From contig CM073590.1 in NCBI GenBank assembly GCA_037074705.1, positions 44,552,395 through 44,616,394 of the forward strand: DNA of 64,000 nucleotides, given 5' to 3'. Below the pieces are notes generated by a model. That model searched no databases, was not told the origin of the DNA, and saw only the letters and a program-made list of their open reading frames with translations. The position numbers were made by a program, and so were the translations under genes. Of this stretch, positions 46,570-59,675 are shown in pieces (the first letter of the stretch is position 1; the number at the start of each line of letters is the position of its first letter). This DNA comes from Zhengitettix transpicula. Taxonomy: Eukaryota; Arthropoda; Insecta; Orthoptera; Tetrigidae.

Positions 46570-47530
46570 AGTAAACACAATTAAATGATTAATTATAAGT
46601 TAAAACAAGCCCCACGTTGAGGCGCCAATATGTAATAATCCAAATTTAATTATTTAAAGAAAATCCCACATTGAGGCGCCAAAATGTAATAATACAATTT
46701 AATTAGATTTAAAATAAATAAATTAAAACTTGAAATGATAGGATTTTAAATGAAAAATCAGAATTCAAAATATAAAACAAAGCTAATTTATTAAAAAAAT
46801 TCTTATTACAATTGAAAATTTTGTTACAAGTTGGTAAAGTGCCACGGCATAATTTCAGGGCCGACTATCGGGCCTCCAATAAATAATGTCGCAAGGCAAT
46901 TAAAAACTTACAATGTGAAAAATTCTTGACTTAACGAATTACTGAAATATGAAATCTGACGATAATTCTTATTTACATTAGGTTTGCAATTAATAAATTT
47001 TATTTTAGTTTACATTACCATTTGCTGTTCGCAGAGGGCTCGATCTCACTCGATTATTGTTAAACACATCACAGACAGGCCATGTTTCACTGAATTTAAT
47101 GTGTTTGTAATTTTCAGACACAACACTTCCTGCTCTTTACAGTTGATAACGTTGTTTTAATCTCTGATGCTTGCATAAATATGCCAATGGACAAATACTT
47201 CAGATTGTCGACTAAAAATTCATAAACCCGGGACTTAAATATATATATCTCTGCTGCCTCTACACACTTGCTTGAATATTGTAACAGGAACTTTGAATCA
47301 GTTTCACTTTCCTGGTCCAAGCAATTCTCAATTATAAGTTAAAAAAAACACTCTCGTCAGCCTCCTAAAACTAAAGTTCCGCGCGTCCAGCCATGCCTTC
47401 GCGACAATGCCCATAGCAAGCAAGTATTCTATGCTCCATATTCTTGTACACAATTCTTATATTTACGTTGCCGACAATGAAAATCGTAAAGTTTTGTTTA
47501 TTAAATAATTACATGTCTTTAATTACTACA
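46567..47530 (-). mobile_element. LTR-like family, copy F
   Basis: Begins tgtagtaaacac and ends aattactaca. Two very clear tRNA-Lys-like motifs stand 55 bp apart: gccccacgttgaggcgcca at 46609-46627 and tcccacattgaggcgcca at 46664-46681. Each is followed by atgtaataat or its like. The core here is tttcagggccgactatcggg at about 46853, with aaatctgacg at about 46950. No gag or pol frames. Confidence 0.65.
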
Positions 47531-47538
47531 CTATACAT

Positions 47539-47568
47539 ACATATATATATATATATATGTATATATAT
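47539..47568. repeat. (AT)n tract between oppositely oriented copies F and G
   Basis: An AT run with one gt interruption, between aattactaca...catac and tgtggtgacc. Confidence 0.8.
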
Positions 47569-48561
47569 TGTGGTGACCACCAAAGTGTATAATGAAATGA
47601 TTTTTTATAATTACTTTAATATTTATATTGTCAGCGTGATATTGTGGCACATTGTTGACAATAGTTAGCGTTGCATAAAAATGTTTAGTATTCAGACGGC
47701 TTTTTTAAGGTTGAAATCATGGACGAGAGAACAGTTCATGCAGTGTGCAACGGAAGCCGACCAATAGCTGCCATGGTCCGTCTGTAATAGAACCGGGCAG
47801 TAAGGGTCGTGTTCAGCCTGCGTTTTACATGAAACAGTAAAGTGTTGAGTCTGCAAAAATAACAAGGACAGTAAAGTACAGTTGGCTCTTTGATGTTGGA
47901 TGAAAAAGTTACAGAAGGAGTATTGGAGACGTGTTCGGAAATCAGTTTGACCGGAAATATGGCAAAGTAAAAGACTTCATTGACTGTGGAAATCTGGTTT
48001 GTTTTGCTGATTTGGGTTTGAACAGTGACATACCATGGTCTGTTAAGTAAAATCCGTTTAAATTATTGGGGAAGTGAATAATTATGATTGAAGTAATTAA
48101 TTATGAGAGGTGTTCTGATAATTTTCATTGTAAACCAAGTATAAAATTGCATACCGTCTGATTTTTTAGACTACTTAAAATTTCATCAAATTTCTTCAGA
48201 TTTTTATAGATTTTTCCTGTTAATATTTCTCTTGTAAATTTAATTCCTTATTTTCTAACATTTTGTTTTAATTTAATCGGTTATATTTGTGAATTACTAT
48301 AACTGTTCGCGGCCCTGAAGATTTAAGAATTTCAATCAAGCTAAGGCAGTTATGTAAACGTTTTGTACAAAATTCTACTAAATATAAATTTGTAAAAAAC
48401 ATTTCATATTTAAAATTTAATTTTTTAACTATTCAATTTAGCAACTCATTATTAATTTATTACATTAATTGGCCGCAACGTTGTATTTGTTTAATATTTT
48501 TAATTTGAATACCATATTATTTGGCGCCGCAACGTGGTGGCGTTGTTTGTTTACCATTACA
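47569..48561 (+). mobile_element. LTR-like family, copy G (plus orientation)
   Basis: Starts tgtggtgaccacc and ends ttaccattaca. The core (gttcgcggccctgaagattt near 48305) is the inverse-strand counterpart of that in copy F. Two primer-binding-like motifs lie at about 48469 (ttggccgcaacgttg) and 48521 (ttggcgccgcaacgtggtgg), 52 bp apart, in the sense orientation. With copy F it forms a head-to-head pair. Confidence 0.6.
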
Positions 48562-48586
48562 GTTAGAGGCCCTATGATATAAAATA

Positions 48587-51500
48587 ACTAGCTGGGTTCC
48601 CGTCGTTGCCGGGATGTCGTATAACCATAACCCCGAATTTGACTCCAATCTCAGTTGCTTTTGCGTTATTTGTATGTAATGCACCATACCGAAAGGGGTT
48701 GAATTCATTTACCCCGAAAAAGTTTCTTTCATAAATCATATCGTCCGTTTCAACATTTAGCAAAATTTCCACCCACGTCCCCACTGTATTTTGGGTTCAA
48801 CAAAAAGTTGAATGCCATTATTAAATTCAGAGATATTGATATCCCCGAATTTGATTCCAATAGTATTCGCGTTATTTTCATGTAACGGCCCACCAAACCA
48901 AAGCTTGCTCCCATCCACGCCGACAGGGATTAAAATTATACACTGAGAGCATCTAGAGAAATATTATGAATTTAATTGACCCCAAAAACAGCTATTACGA
49001 CGATAATATCGGTCGATTAACATGTTTTAAAAATACCACCCACGCTTGTGGGAGTTAAACGGCAAGTTGAATGTAATAATTAAACTCAGTGACATACAAA
49101 ACCTTGGATTCAACTCGAATCTCCATTTTTTTATATAATTTTTAGTAATGACACACCCTTAAGGATGCTTCCCTCCCGAACCAGAAAAAGGTTGAAATTT
49201 TACATGGAGAACATGTAGAGAGATATTATAAGGTTCATTGATGCCGAAATATATTTATTCGACGCAAAAATCGGTTTGATATGTTTGCAAATTTTTACTC
49301 CCCTCCCAACATTCACCATGGCGCAACCCCCTCCCACCGCCACCCACCCACGCGCGTTGACCAGATTGCCATAAATAAACTCAGCGACTTCCATATCCCT
49401 GGATTTTATTCCAATCCCAGTCGTCTGGGCATTATTTTGCTGTAATGAACCACCCAACATCACCCCTATCCGTAATCACCTCCTAAGCCCGATAGGGGTT
49501 GAAACAACGTAAAGACAAATATTCTGAATTGAGTTGACTGCGAAAAATATTAAGTACAAACATCGGGCGATTAACATGTTTGAATAATTTCCAACCTCGT
49601 TCACACTCATCCGTGGGGTTTAAACTGCAAGTTGAATGTCATAATTAAGCTCAGAGACATCCATAACCCCGGACTCGACTCCAAACTCTAATTTGTTTAA
49701 GTTATTTTTATGTAATGCCACTCCATCCCCAACCCTTAATGGTGCACCACTCCCAAGCCTGAAAGAGGTGTAAATTATACACAGAGAACATGTAGTGAAA
49801 TTTTATGAATGCCGTTGATCCCGAATTATATTGATTCGACGCAAAAATCGGTCGGTTAGCATGTTCAAAGTTTGCATCCCCGCCCTCCTCCACCCAGACC
49901 TGAAACCCCCGCCAACCACCACACACACTCAAGCGTTGACCAGATTCGTATAATTAAACTCAGGGACCCGATTTGACTCGAATATCAGTTGTTTTTGTGT
50001 TAATTTTATGAAACGCCCCTCCACCCCTAAAGGTCCACCACTACCCGTGACGAAATGCGCTGAAATCATACACAAACAACATCAATTGAAATACAATCAA
50101 TTTAATTAACTATGAAAAATATTTATTCAACGCAAATATCTGCCGTGTTTGCATGTTTCAAAATTACGAACCCGTCCACCCCCACCCCTGGGGGTTAAAT
50201 GCTAAGTTGAATGTTATAATTAAACTCAATTGCATACATAACCTTGGTTTTGACTCCAATCTCGGGTTAATTCGCGTAATTTCCCTGTAAAAGATCCCTC
50301 CCCTATCCGTAAGGGTGCTCCTTTCCCATGCTGTAAGAGGTTACAATTATACTCCAATAAAATCGGTAAAAATACTACCAATTTCTATGACAACTTAAAA
50401 TATTTATCCGAATTAAATATCCGTTGTCTTATTGTGTTACAATGTTTCAACCCCTACCACTAAGCGTGTTGAAAGCGTATGAAATTTAACAAACAGCATC
50501 GATAGAAATACTATCAACGTCAATGGACCTAGCATTTATTTATTCCACGCTAATATCGACGACTTTGAAAAATGCCACCCCGTTCATTCCCGCCCCAGGG
50601 GATTAAACTCAGTGACATACATAACCCTGGATTAGACTCCAATCTCGATTGCTTTTGCGATATTTTTATGTAATGATATTCCACCACAACTCCTAAGGGA
50701 AGCTACCCTCCAAATCCAGAAAGGGGTTGAAATAAAATACGGAGAACATATAGAGAAATTTTTAATTTATTTTATTTTATCCCAATATTTATTTATTCGA
50801 CGCAAAAAAATTGCCGGTCAACATGTTTTAATTTCCTAACCCCCGCTCACCTCTCGCGTGTTGTCCACATTATCATAAAAAAAATCAGCGACGTCCATTA
50901 CCTTCGATTTGACACGAATCTCGGTTTTTCTTACGTTATTTTCTTGTCCATGCCGTCCCTCTTGCCGCAATACGAGTTTTTACAATTTTACAAACACAAC
51001 TTGGGTAGAAATACTATATATCGAATTAACCCTGAAAAACTTTTATTCAACTCTAATATCGGTCGTGATTTCTTGTTTCAATATTCCTACCCCCGTCCAC
51101 CTCCACCCCTCGGAATTAAATATCCAAATAAATGTCATAATTAAACTCAGTAACATTCAAAACTCAGAATTAGACTCCAATCTTGGTTTTATTCGCGTTA
51201 TTTATTGGTAACGCCCGTCAACCCTAACCCGTAAGAGTGCTCCTTTCCCATGCCGTTTCGGGTTGAAACTATACTCACATAACATCGGTTGAAACACTAT
51301 CTTTCTCTTCGATCCCTAAAAATATTTATCTACATAAATATCGGCTGTTTTAGCATGTTTGAAAGTTTCCAACCCCTCCCCTAAGTGCGCTTTCCTCTCA
51401 TGCCGAAATGGGTTAAATTTTACAAACAACATCGGTAGATAAATTATTAATGCCATTGACTTCGACAATTAATTATTTAACACAAATATCGACCGTTTCA

Positions 51501-52958
51501 CATGTTAGAAAATTCTTCTCCCGTCCACCCCATCCAACCCCGCCCCTGGGGGAACTCAGCGACATCTATAACCTTGGATTTTACTCCAATCTCGGTTGTA
51601 TTCGCGTTATTTTATTGTAGCGCTTCTCCATCCCCACCCCTATGGGTGCTCTACTGATAAGTACGAAAAGGGTTGAAGTTATACTCAGAGAATATGTAGA
51701 TAAATTTTATGAATCTCATTGACCCCGAAAAATATTTAGTCGTCGCATATATCGGTAGATTATCCATGTTTAATTATTTCCACCCCCGACCAACCCCGTC
51801 CCTGGGAGGTTAGTTGCTAGTTCAATGTCATAATTAAACTCAGTCGGTATTCATAACTTTGGTTATTTGACTCCAGTCTCAGTTGTATTCGAGTTATTTT
51901 CTTGAAACGGATCTTCACCACCACCCCATGCCGTAATATCGACTGCTTAACAGGTTTGAAAATTTAAACCCCCGTTTACCCCCGCTTGGGGAAGTTAAAC
52001 TGTAAGTTGAATGTCATAATTAAACACAGTGACAAATATAACCCCGGTTTCGACTTCAAACTCGAATGTGTTTGCGTAATTTCATGTATTCCACTCCACC
52101 CCAAACCTTAATGGTGCACCACTCTCATGCCTAAAAGAGGTTAACATTATACACAGAGAACATGTAGTGAAATCTTTTGAATGCCATTGATCCCGAATTA
52201 TATTGATTCGACGCAAAAACGGCCCGTTAGCAAATTTGAAAATTTCTTTCCCGCCCACCCCTTTTCATCACCGCCAATTCCCACCCACCCCCGTGCGTTT
52301 CTCAGTTTGTCATAAATAGTCTCAGCGACATCCTTAACTCCGTTTAGACTCGAAACTCGGTTGTTTTTTCGTTAATTATATGAAACGTTCCTCCACCCCC
52401 ACCACTAAGGGTCCTCGCCTACCATGCTGAAATGGGTTGATATTTTATTTTACAAACAACACGGTATAAATAATATCCACGTCATTGACCCCGACAAATA
52501 TTTATTTCAGGCAAAAATTCCACCCCCGACTGTTGGGGTTAACTGGCCTATTGAATGTCATAATTGAACTCACCGACATCCATTACACTGGGTTTGACTC
52601 GTACCTGGGTTGTATTCGCGTTATTTTCCTGTAAAGCACCGCTAAGGCTGCTCCTTTCCCATACTGTTAAGGGTTGAAATTATACACACATTACATCGTT
52701 AGAAACACTTTGAATCTCTTTGACACCGAAAAATATTTATCCGGCTCTAATAACGGTCGTTTTAGCATGTATGAAATTTTCCACCCCCGTCCACACTCGC
52801 TCCTGGGGGTTGTAGATGTGTCTCAACCCGGCAGGGACCGTCTCCTGGTCGCAAAGAACACGTGTATGAAATTTGCTCCACGGGTGTAGATTTGCATGCG
52901 GAACATACACATACATACATTCATGCATACAAACATATTCTCATTTTTATTTATAAGA
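48587..52958 (+). repeat. Monomer array 3 (4.4 kb) with head and tail
   Basis: Begins 26 bp after copy G with the head actagctgggttcccgtcg and ends with a cataca-rich tail and ctcatttttatttataaga. It holds about fifteen diverged monomers, recognised by the repeated order ctcagtgacat, gactccaatctcggttg, gcgttattttcatgtaa, a C-rich box, a ggggttgaaattatac-type box, a gacccc-aaaaatatttat box and a second C-rich box. The last unit carries the array-2-type ending (ctggtcgcaaagaacacgtg). No long open frame. Confidence 0.85.
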
Positions 52959-55900
52959 GATTAGTATACTATAATATATACATTGGTGGTTATGATCTGA
53001 AAATGGTCGTAAAGCACGAATGTTTCCTCATTTGTGTGATATGGTACACCAATAGATTCGCTTTCACCCAGGAACTGCTGCAGTTGATTATTTGGCTTTG
53101 GCGCTGATGTGGTTAAGAACCAGCCCTTTCATGTTTAGTTCTTGTCGTAACGATCACGTACTTAGTTCTTCTTACACGTTAGTATCATGTGATAAATTAT
53201 CGAGTACGCCTGCTTATATGTACATATTACGTTCCACAACCCTATCATTTCTGATGAACATAATTTACTTTCAGAATGTTTTAAGGCACGAGTTTCGATC
53301 ATTTTATTTTTATCGCAGAAAAATTGTATCTAGTTGGAAAGTAAGCTTGATTTTAGTACTAATCTCGTCCAAGAAATTCATAAAACTTAAATATTATGAT
53401 ACATCCCGTACTAAAAATAATAAAAAAGTCGACTAACTGGCATAAGGTCGGGGAAGATTTCTGTAAATACTTACCGCCAACAACAATTTGTTTCTTAAAA
53501 AAACTTATCCATATTTTGTGGCAGCTTAGTTCAGACAGGTACCAGTACTTTATGTTTGTCTAATGTACCATGAAAAACGTACTTGATATCCGATGAAAAC
53601 TGATGAAGTAAAAAAGCAAGATGCGAGAGTGGTGAAATTGTATACTGCATACAGCAAGGAGTATTGTACTTGTCAGAACTAACTAAAGTATTCCGTATTA
53701 CACAGAATTATTTGCAACTAGGCCGTATAATAGAGTCTACTCCACTATCAAGCAGTTGTAATGAAATAAGTACGTTTATATATAAGCTATACATAATATT
53801 TTTTGGTTGTTATTTGACTTTTTATTTATCCAATTAATATACTTTTTAAACGACGTTTTATGTTTTACAATTTAAATTTAAATAAATAAATTTCTTTATA
53901 TTAGTCATGCACTATTCTATGTAATTATATCGGTCTAATGCTTAATTTTAACAAGTCATCTATTGAAAAATTTTACATATGTGATAAATTGCTGTAAACT
54001 GAAAAGCATTCATCTTGACTAAATTTAGCATAGCATTCTATTAACAATTGTTGAGAATAAAAGGGTTGAACGCATTGTGCAGTTTTTTTAGGTTTAATTT
54101 TCTTACACGGATTAATTTAGAGGATTCTGAACTATTTTAATAATAATGAAAATAGAAATGAGCACAATGTGTTTGCGTCACAGTCACGCATGTAACTTTA
54201 TTACTGATTGTGTTCCTGTTGTTGGCAAGGTTGGTTCAAATCTTCACTAAAGCGTTTTAGAGAAGGATCATAATTCGTGCTCACTTTGCAAACTTTATTT
54301 ATAAAACATGAACAGGTTATATTACATTACCCCAGCCTTGAATAAATATTCCGCGTTGTTTGAAATTCTGCTCGCCATGTATTGAAAATATTTTCTTTTC
54401 CTTCTTCGCGATTGTTGAGTCCATGTTTTTCATGCATGTTTAAAACGAACATACGCAGAGAATACTTTAGAGGCTAAGAAAGTGGGGACTGAATTAAACA
54501 AATCAGTCTGGTCCTTGACGGTCGAAATAATTTATTTTTCCTGGACTTTTATAACGCGCTTACCCTCCGACGTGCATTGTTTGCCGAAGGTGACCGAAGT
54601 TTTTGTTCTGTAACCTCATTTCTTACTGTTTACTTATGTTTATTATTTGTACATACAAGTACAAAGATAAAGAATTGCAGGGTAGCAACTCTAAAAAATC
54701 ATCCATCCATAGATTCCACATTTATGGAAGTTAGTTTTGTTGGTTATATATATATATATATATATTCGTGATTTCTTGTCTGCACTATAGATTTAATACA
54801 AAAATAATACGGCTTTGAATTTAGTGGAATATTTAATTACATTAAACAAATGCTTCATACAAGGCATGTTAAATGTTGAGACCATTTATTTTAATTAAGT
54901 ATTATAACGTTATAAAATTCAATACAATTTTATTCTTCATTATTAAAAGATCTTGATGGCTTACCATTCAAATTGGAATATAAGCTTTCTACGTTATATC
55001 AACGAAGTGCCGTTACGTTGGTCGAATATTAAATACAGTAGAAGACATATCTAGACCTTATAATGCAAACTTCGTGCAACAATTTCGAAGTATTAACCCT
55101 TTTGTTAATGTATTTTAAACATGCTTGTATTTCAAGTAATACTTACACAACTAGTTCCAAAATTAACAAAACAACTTCACTTATCTTGTTAAAACTTTTT
55201 ATTTCTTAATAACTGAATTTTACGCTGAAAACTTAATCTAAATATATGAACCTAAAAAGTGGCGAGTCTATTATATGGTTTGAGCATCTATGTCGTATTT
55301 CGGATTGTTTACGAAAAGACTGATCGAGCGGAAATAATTCATAGAATTACTGAATATAAATGTAAAGTGATTGTCTCAGGTCGTAATTGTTCTGCCATAA
55401 TTTCTGTGAGTAATTTGGTTACTTACCGTTTAAATATGTAAAATATTTCTAAAAACGAATAACATACTCGTTATTCACTCTACAAGGATGGGCAACTCCG
55501 ACTCAACGTTTTATCAGCCACACAGAATTTATGTGAACTCTTATGCTGGATTTTCTTCGCATCGAGTCTTTGCACGGGCAAACCACCGCATGAGTTCACA
55601 GTAAAGGAAAATAGACACTATCGACGTTTCGATCCTAACGAGTCCGTCCTAAAAACATTACTTCCATTTTATATTAATCTATCGACTCATAAGTGAAATT
55701 TTTATAAATACAGCTTGTATAGTATTGTGAAAAAATATTTTCAGTTCTTCGTGGCAGAAGATCGGCTGGTACTATTTTGAGGAGAGCTACACATAACTTC
55801 ACGTTTTGATTCTTACCGTTGCTTTGAGACTAAATAGGTTTTCTTAATTTTCACACAATTTCTTACAAAATATGTGTAGTATTAAGTTTTCATAAGTAAA

Positions 55901-58900
55901 TAAAGATTATACTCCGCATTTAGAGTCGTATGCTATATTGCACAGTGACAATACTATGAATTCCTATTTACTGAAGGATAATAAACAATGACTATAATAT
56001 GAAATTATAATAAAATTCTGTTTATGCAGAGAATAGTTTTCATGTACGGTGGGTATTGTGACCGGATTGTAAGTAAATTATATAAAAAATATTATCTGCA
56101 CATATAACAACAATGTATTAGAATTTGGACAGGATGACCATAAGTAGTAAAAATATATTCTAAATTTTCCTCCATATTTATAAAATTGTTACTTACCTTG
56201 AAAATCTTTCGGACGTTCTCTTGAAAGGGTTGTGTGCGTAGAAATATATATTCGTTGATCAGCTGCTGCGATGTACTGTGCCCGTCTAAACACATTTGGG
56301 TAAATTCGGAAACTGTACCTTGTATTTGTGTGTAAAATCATTCGTCTCTTCTCCAATCCTATTTATTATATCATATCTCCGTAAGGAGTCATTTTAGAAT
56401 AATGGGGTTCCGCAATATAACTATTAAATCAATTCTAAAGTGTGAAATCGTTTGGTCATTCCATTCTTAGTCGTCCGTTGCTATTCATATTTGATTATTA
56501 TTATAAATTTTAATAAACAAATACACAAAATAATATGTTTCGGGCTTGAGATTACGAGGTGCGTCAATGGTTATATATTTTAGTTATCTAGAGATGTTAA
56601 ACTTATTTATTTCAATATATGTCCTACAGCATTACTTTTATATTTCTCTGTGCTACACACATTTCCAATCACGTGTTTGTCATTTTAGTGACATTTAAAA
56701 CGTTGCGTATAAATTATTCTCATTCGAAAATTATTTGTATTTTAACCGAATATAATAGATTCTCTAAGTTACGTTGCGAATAAAATACGTAATTCTTCAG
56801 TATTTGATATTTAAATTGAAAAGCTGCTCATACTTACGTCGCCACATTTCGACGATTTTAAATTATAATAATTAATGAAAACATCATTAAAATTGCATAT
56901 CGAAGACAACGATGTTTTATAATCTGAAAAATATTTTTAAGAAACAATTTATTGTTTTCTAAAAACCTTTTAATAACACAAAATAGAAAGGTAATTATGG
57001 ATAATGTTCTATTAACTGCTTATCATCCACTACATTGTTTTACATGAGACATAAATAATCGCGTTAATTTATTTTAAAGCTGAAGTACAGCACGCTTTCC
57101 AATAACAGCGTCAATTTTCTTAACCTTACAAATACATAAATACTACCCCTCCCCCCTTAACGTAGTTTATAGGGCAGACGTTTCGAGAGTAGAATTAAAA
57201 TTCGTTTTATTTCATTAATTTTAAGGAAATGCTCTACCACTAATAGAACTTGGGTTCTGCGATTAGAAACAAAATTATTCTCATACGAAAATTATTTGGA
57301 TTTTAACCGATTATAATAGATTCTGTAACTTTAATGTACCTTTTATCATCTTAGCTTACTTTAGATTAATGTATTATCACTAATAAGAAATCAGCAAAAT
57401 AATTACCAGTCATTCTTTGCACAATGGTTTGAGATATCCTGTGGGTTTATTTTTTAGTTATTGTGAAAGTGACTTGAATTTTCAGTTTCAAATATTCTGG
57501 GTATCCTTCAAATTACAACTAACGTGAAAATGTCTTTTTCAGTGATTATTGAGATTAAGCTACAGTTTCAATTACTACCAGTTTGTTGTGAAGGCAATTG
57601 TATGACCAATTCCCAAAGAGAAACACGAAAGCACCTATTTGAAGAAACTGTAAACTTTCAAATTCTTACACAAAAATTACGTTTTGAATGTATAATTCTC
57701 AGATTTCAACCAGAGTTATATGATGTTTGGAACAAACGTTTCGTCAGCAAGCTCAGTCATCAATAAGAGCTGGCGCAGCTAGTTGCAGAAACGTCGAGTT
57801 CCACACAAATAAAAACTTTACATTCATCAGATTCACCAAGGTCTACATTCGTTAAAATTACTTTTATTATTTCTAATCATTTTTTAAATGTGAATTTCCA
57901 TCTTTGTAATGTGCTGCTTTCATTATTGGACATTTTACTTTAATGGAGACCAAAGAGTCTGAAATTGTCCAACTTAAAATTGTTCTTAGACACACTTGCA
58001 CAATTTTGATTGGAGAATCTTTGCACCAGAAACGTAAATAACATCTTAAATGTCGACAAATTTCTAAGCAATTATTCGTCTGATATTATTAATCGTCCTC
58101 GAAAATGTCTAAATGACAAGCCACGCGCGAATTCTTTCTGAAATAATAATTTAATTCTACTGCAGTCTTATGAAAAATAAAGTTTTACACTACTAAATAA
58201 TTAAGAATGGAGCGGATTTGCGAGAACAGAAGTTATAAAAATTGATTGATACGGGGAAAAACCACACCTACGCAGTTTCACATAACTAACGACCACGGTT
58301 TTGGACAGCGTAATTTTAAATGTTCCGTCACACAATCTTCATTTTTGGCTCAAACTCGGAAACCTTGCAGCTATTTATCAAAAGATAAACCTGTCCACAA
58401 GTTTCATTTCGAGAAGCGTGAAAATGGTCGTAGCAAATCAATTCAATGACTACAAACTAGTTAATACGCGATGATTACGGGCGAAACATGTCAGTTTGCC
58501 CGACAAATAACGAAAGTCTACTGCAGTAGACTTAAATTATTTCTCATATTTCCGGAAAGAATTTGTTGTAAGTGGTATTTCGACAATAATTAACGTTTAT
58601 CGGCATACTGTTGAAAGGTAGCTTATTATTTTATTGTCTCAATTAATCATGGCGTTTCAATTTTAGACAAATCTCGAAAGTATTTCCGGGTTTCCTACAG
58701 TCTCGTTCGGAAATGAAGGCACCGATGATTGACATCCTCTTATTGTTGACGAGCACAATTTACGATCGATATTCCTCCTAGATTCTGTATTCTTACCTTT
58801 TCATTTGTTTTATGTAAGAAGTCCAACTTCACGAGCAGAATTTTCTTTTCCCTGCAAGTTTCTCCTTCGGACATCGTTCCGTCACGATTGCGTGTTATTT

Positions 58901-59524
58901 TATTTAATTCAACGACATCGGAGTTGAATATGCAGATCAACGATATAAAACTACAATAAGTTGATAAATTGTGAGGCCGATGTTTATCGGTAAAGAGTTT
59001 GTGTATTGAATTACAGCCGGCGTATTTGAAGTGAGGCCACGCGGCGCTTCCGTTCGACCTTGGCAGCATAAAAACATTGGTATTGCGCAAGCGGCGCCCC
59101 ACTATCCAGCTGATTCATACGTTTTAAACAGCGCGCTGCGTTTTATGAATGGAAGTCATGACTGGGCTCGCCGTGATCGCGTAAACGCGCAACACAAAGC
59201 TCAGCCACCCTTCATACAAACAAAAACAACTATATTAACACATCACTCTTACTAAGAAGTTTATTACATTGTTTTCGATACCTGAAAATTAAAATGACGC
59301 CTCTCAAGACAGTTTTTTGAAAGAATGAAATGGAAACAAATTAACATTTCATGTAAAAATATTGTCTTGCTCGGGGGTGTTAAGGCACTAAAACGGTACT
59401 TGCACGTACTCGGGGAAACAAGACGTAATATTGACAGGAAATTAGGAAGCATAGTAATGAATGATTCCCTCTCTTTGTAACATGACACCGACTAACGTTC
59501 ACGAATTCTAACTTATCTTTTCAG
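52959..59524. other. Distal part of DRC7 intron 1, unassigned
   Basis: About 6.5 kb of mostly AT-rich sequence with one short (AT)n run near 54747-54767 and no recognised repeat family. The frames at 53092, 57524 and 58740 lack known motifs. A GC-richer patch lies at about 59030-59200. A pyrimidine tract and cag lead into exon 2. Confidence 0.45.
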
Positions 59525-59675
59525 GAGAAAATTTTACCCGCCGTCCTTCAGAAAGAACAGCACGAAGGAAAAGTTATTACTATGGTACGCAGAGAACTTC
59601 AGGCGTCAGTATTATTTCACGTACAAAGATCGGAAACCATTGTTCTTGGCTGCGGATAATGAATGCGGAATTCAG
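59525..59675 (+). CDS. DRC7: DRC7 coding exon 2
   Basis: Acceptor atcttttcag, donor cag|gtaaac. After one base that completes Gln it encodes RKFYPPSFRKNSTKEKLLLW, YAENFRRQYYFTYKDRKPLF and NECGIQ. The block KEKLLLxYAENFRRQYxxxYxDRKPLFLxxxNECG is a strong signature of DRC7 across animals. Both sides fit the neighbouring exons in phase. Confidence 0.93.

Larger units (their letters stand above)
25713..59524 (+). other. DRC7: DRC7 intron 1, about 33.8 kb, repeat-filled
   Basis: Begins gtaagt at the exon 1 donor and ends ttttcag before exon 2. I see no convincing host exon inside it on either strand. It holds the monomer arrays, a mariner, SINEs, LTR-like copies and foldback repeats listed separately. 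Confidence 0.6.

Noticed and set aside
28046..52958. Helitron identity for the monomer arrays
   Set aside because: The ends do not show the expected 5' TC and 3' CTRR with a preceding hairpin, and no Rep/helicase frame is present.
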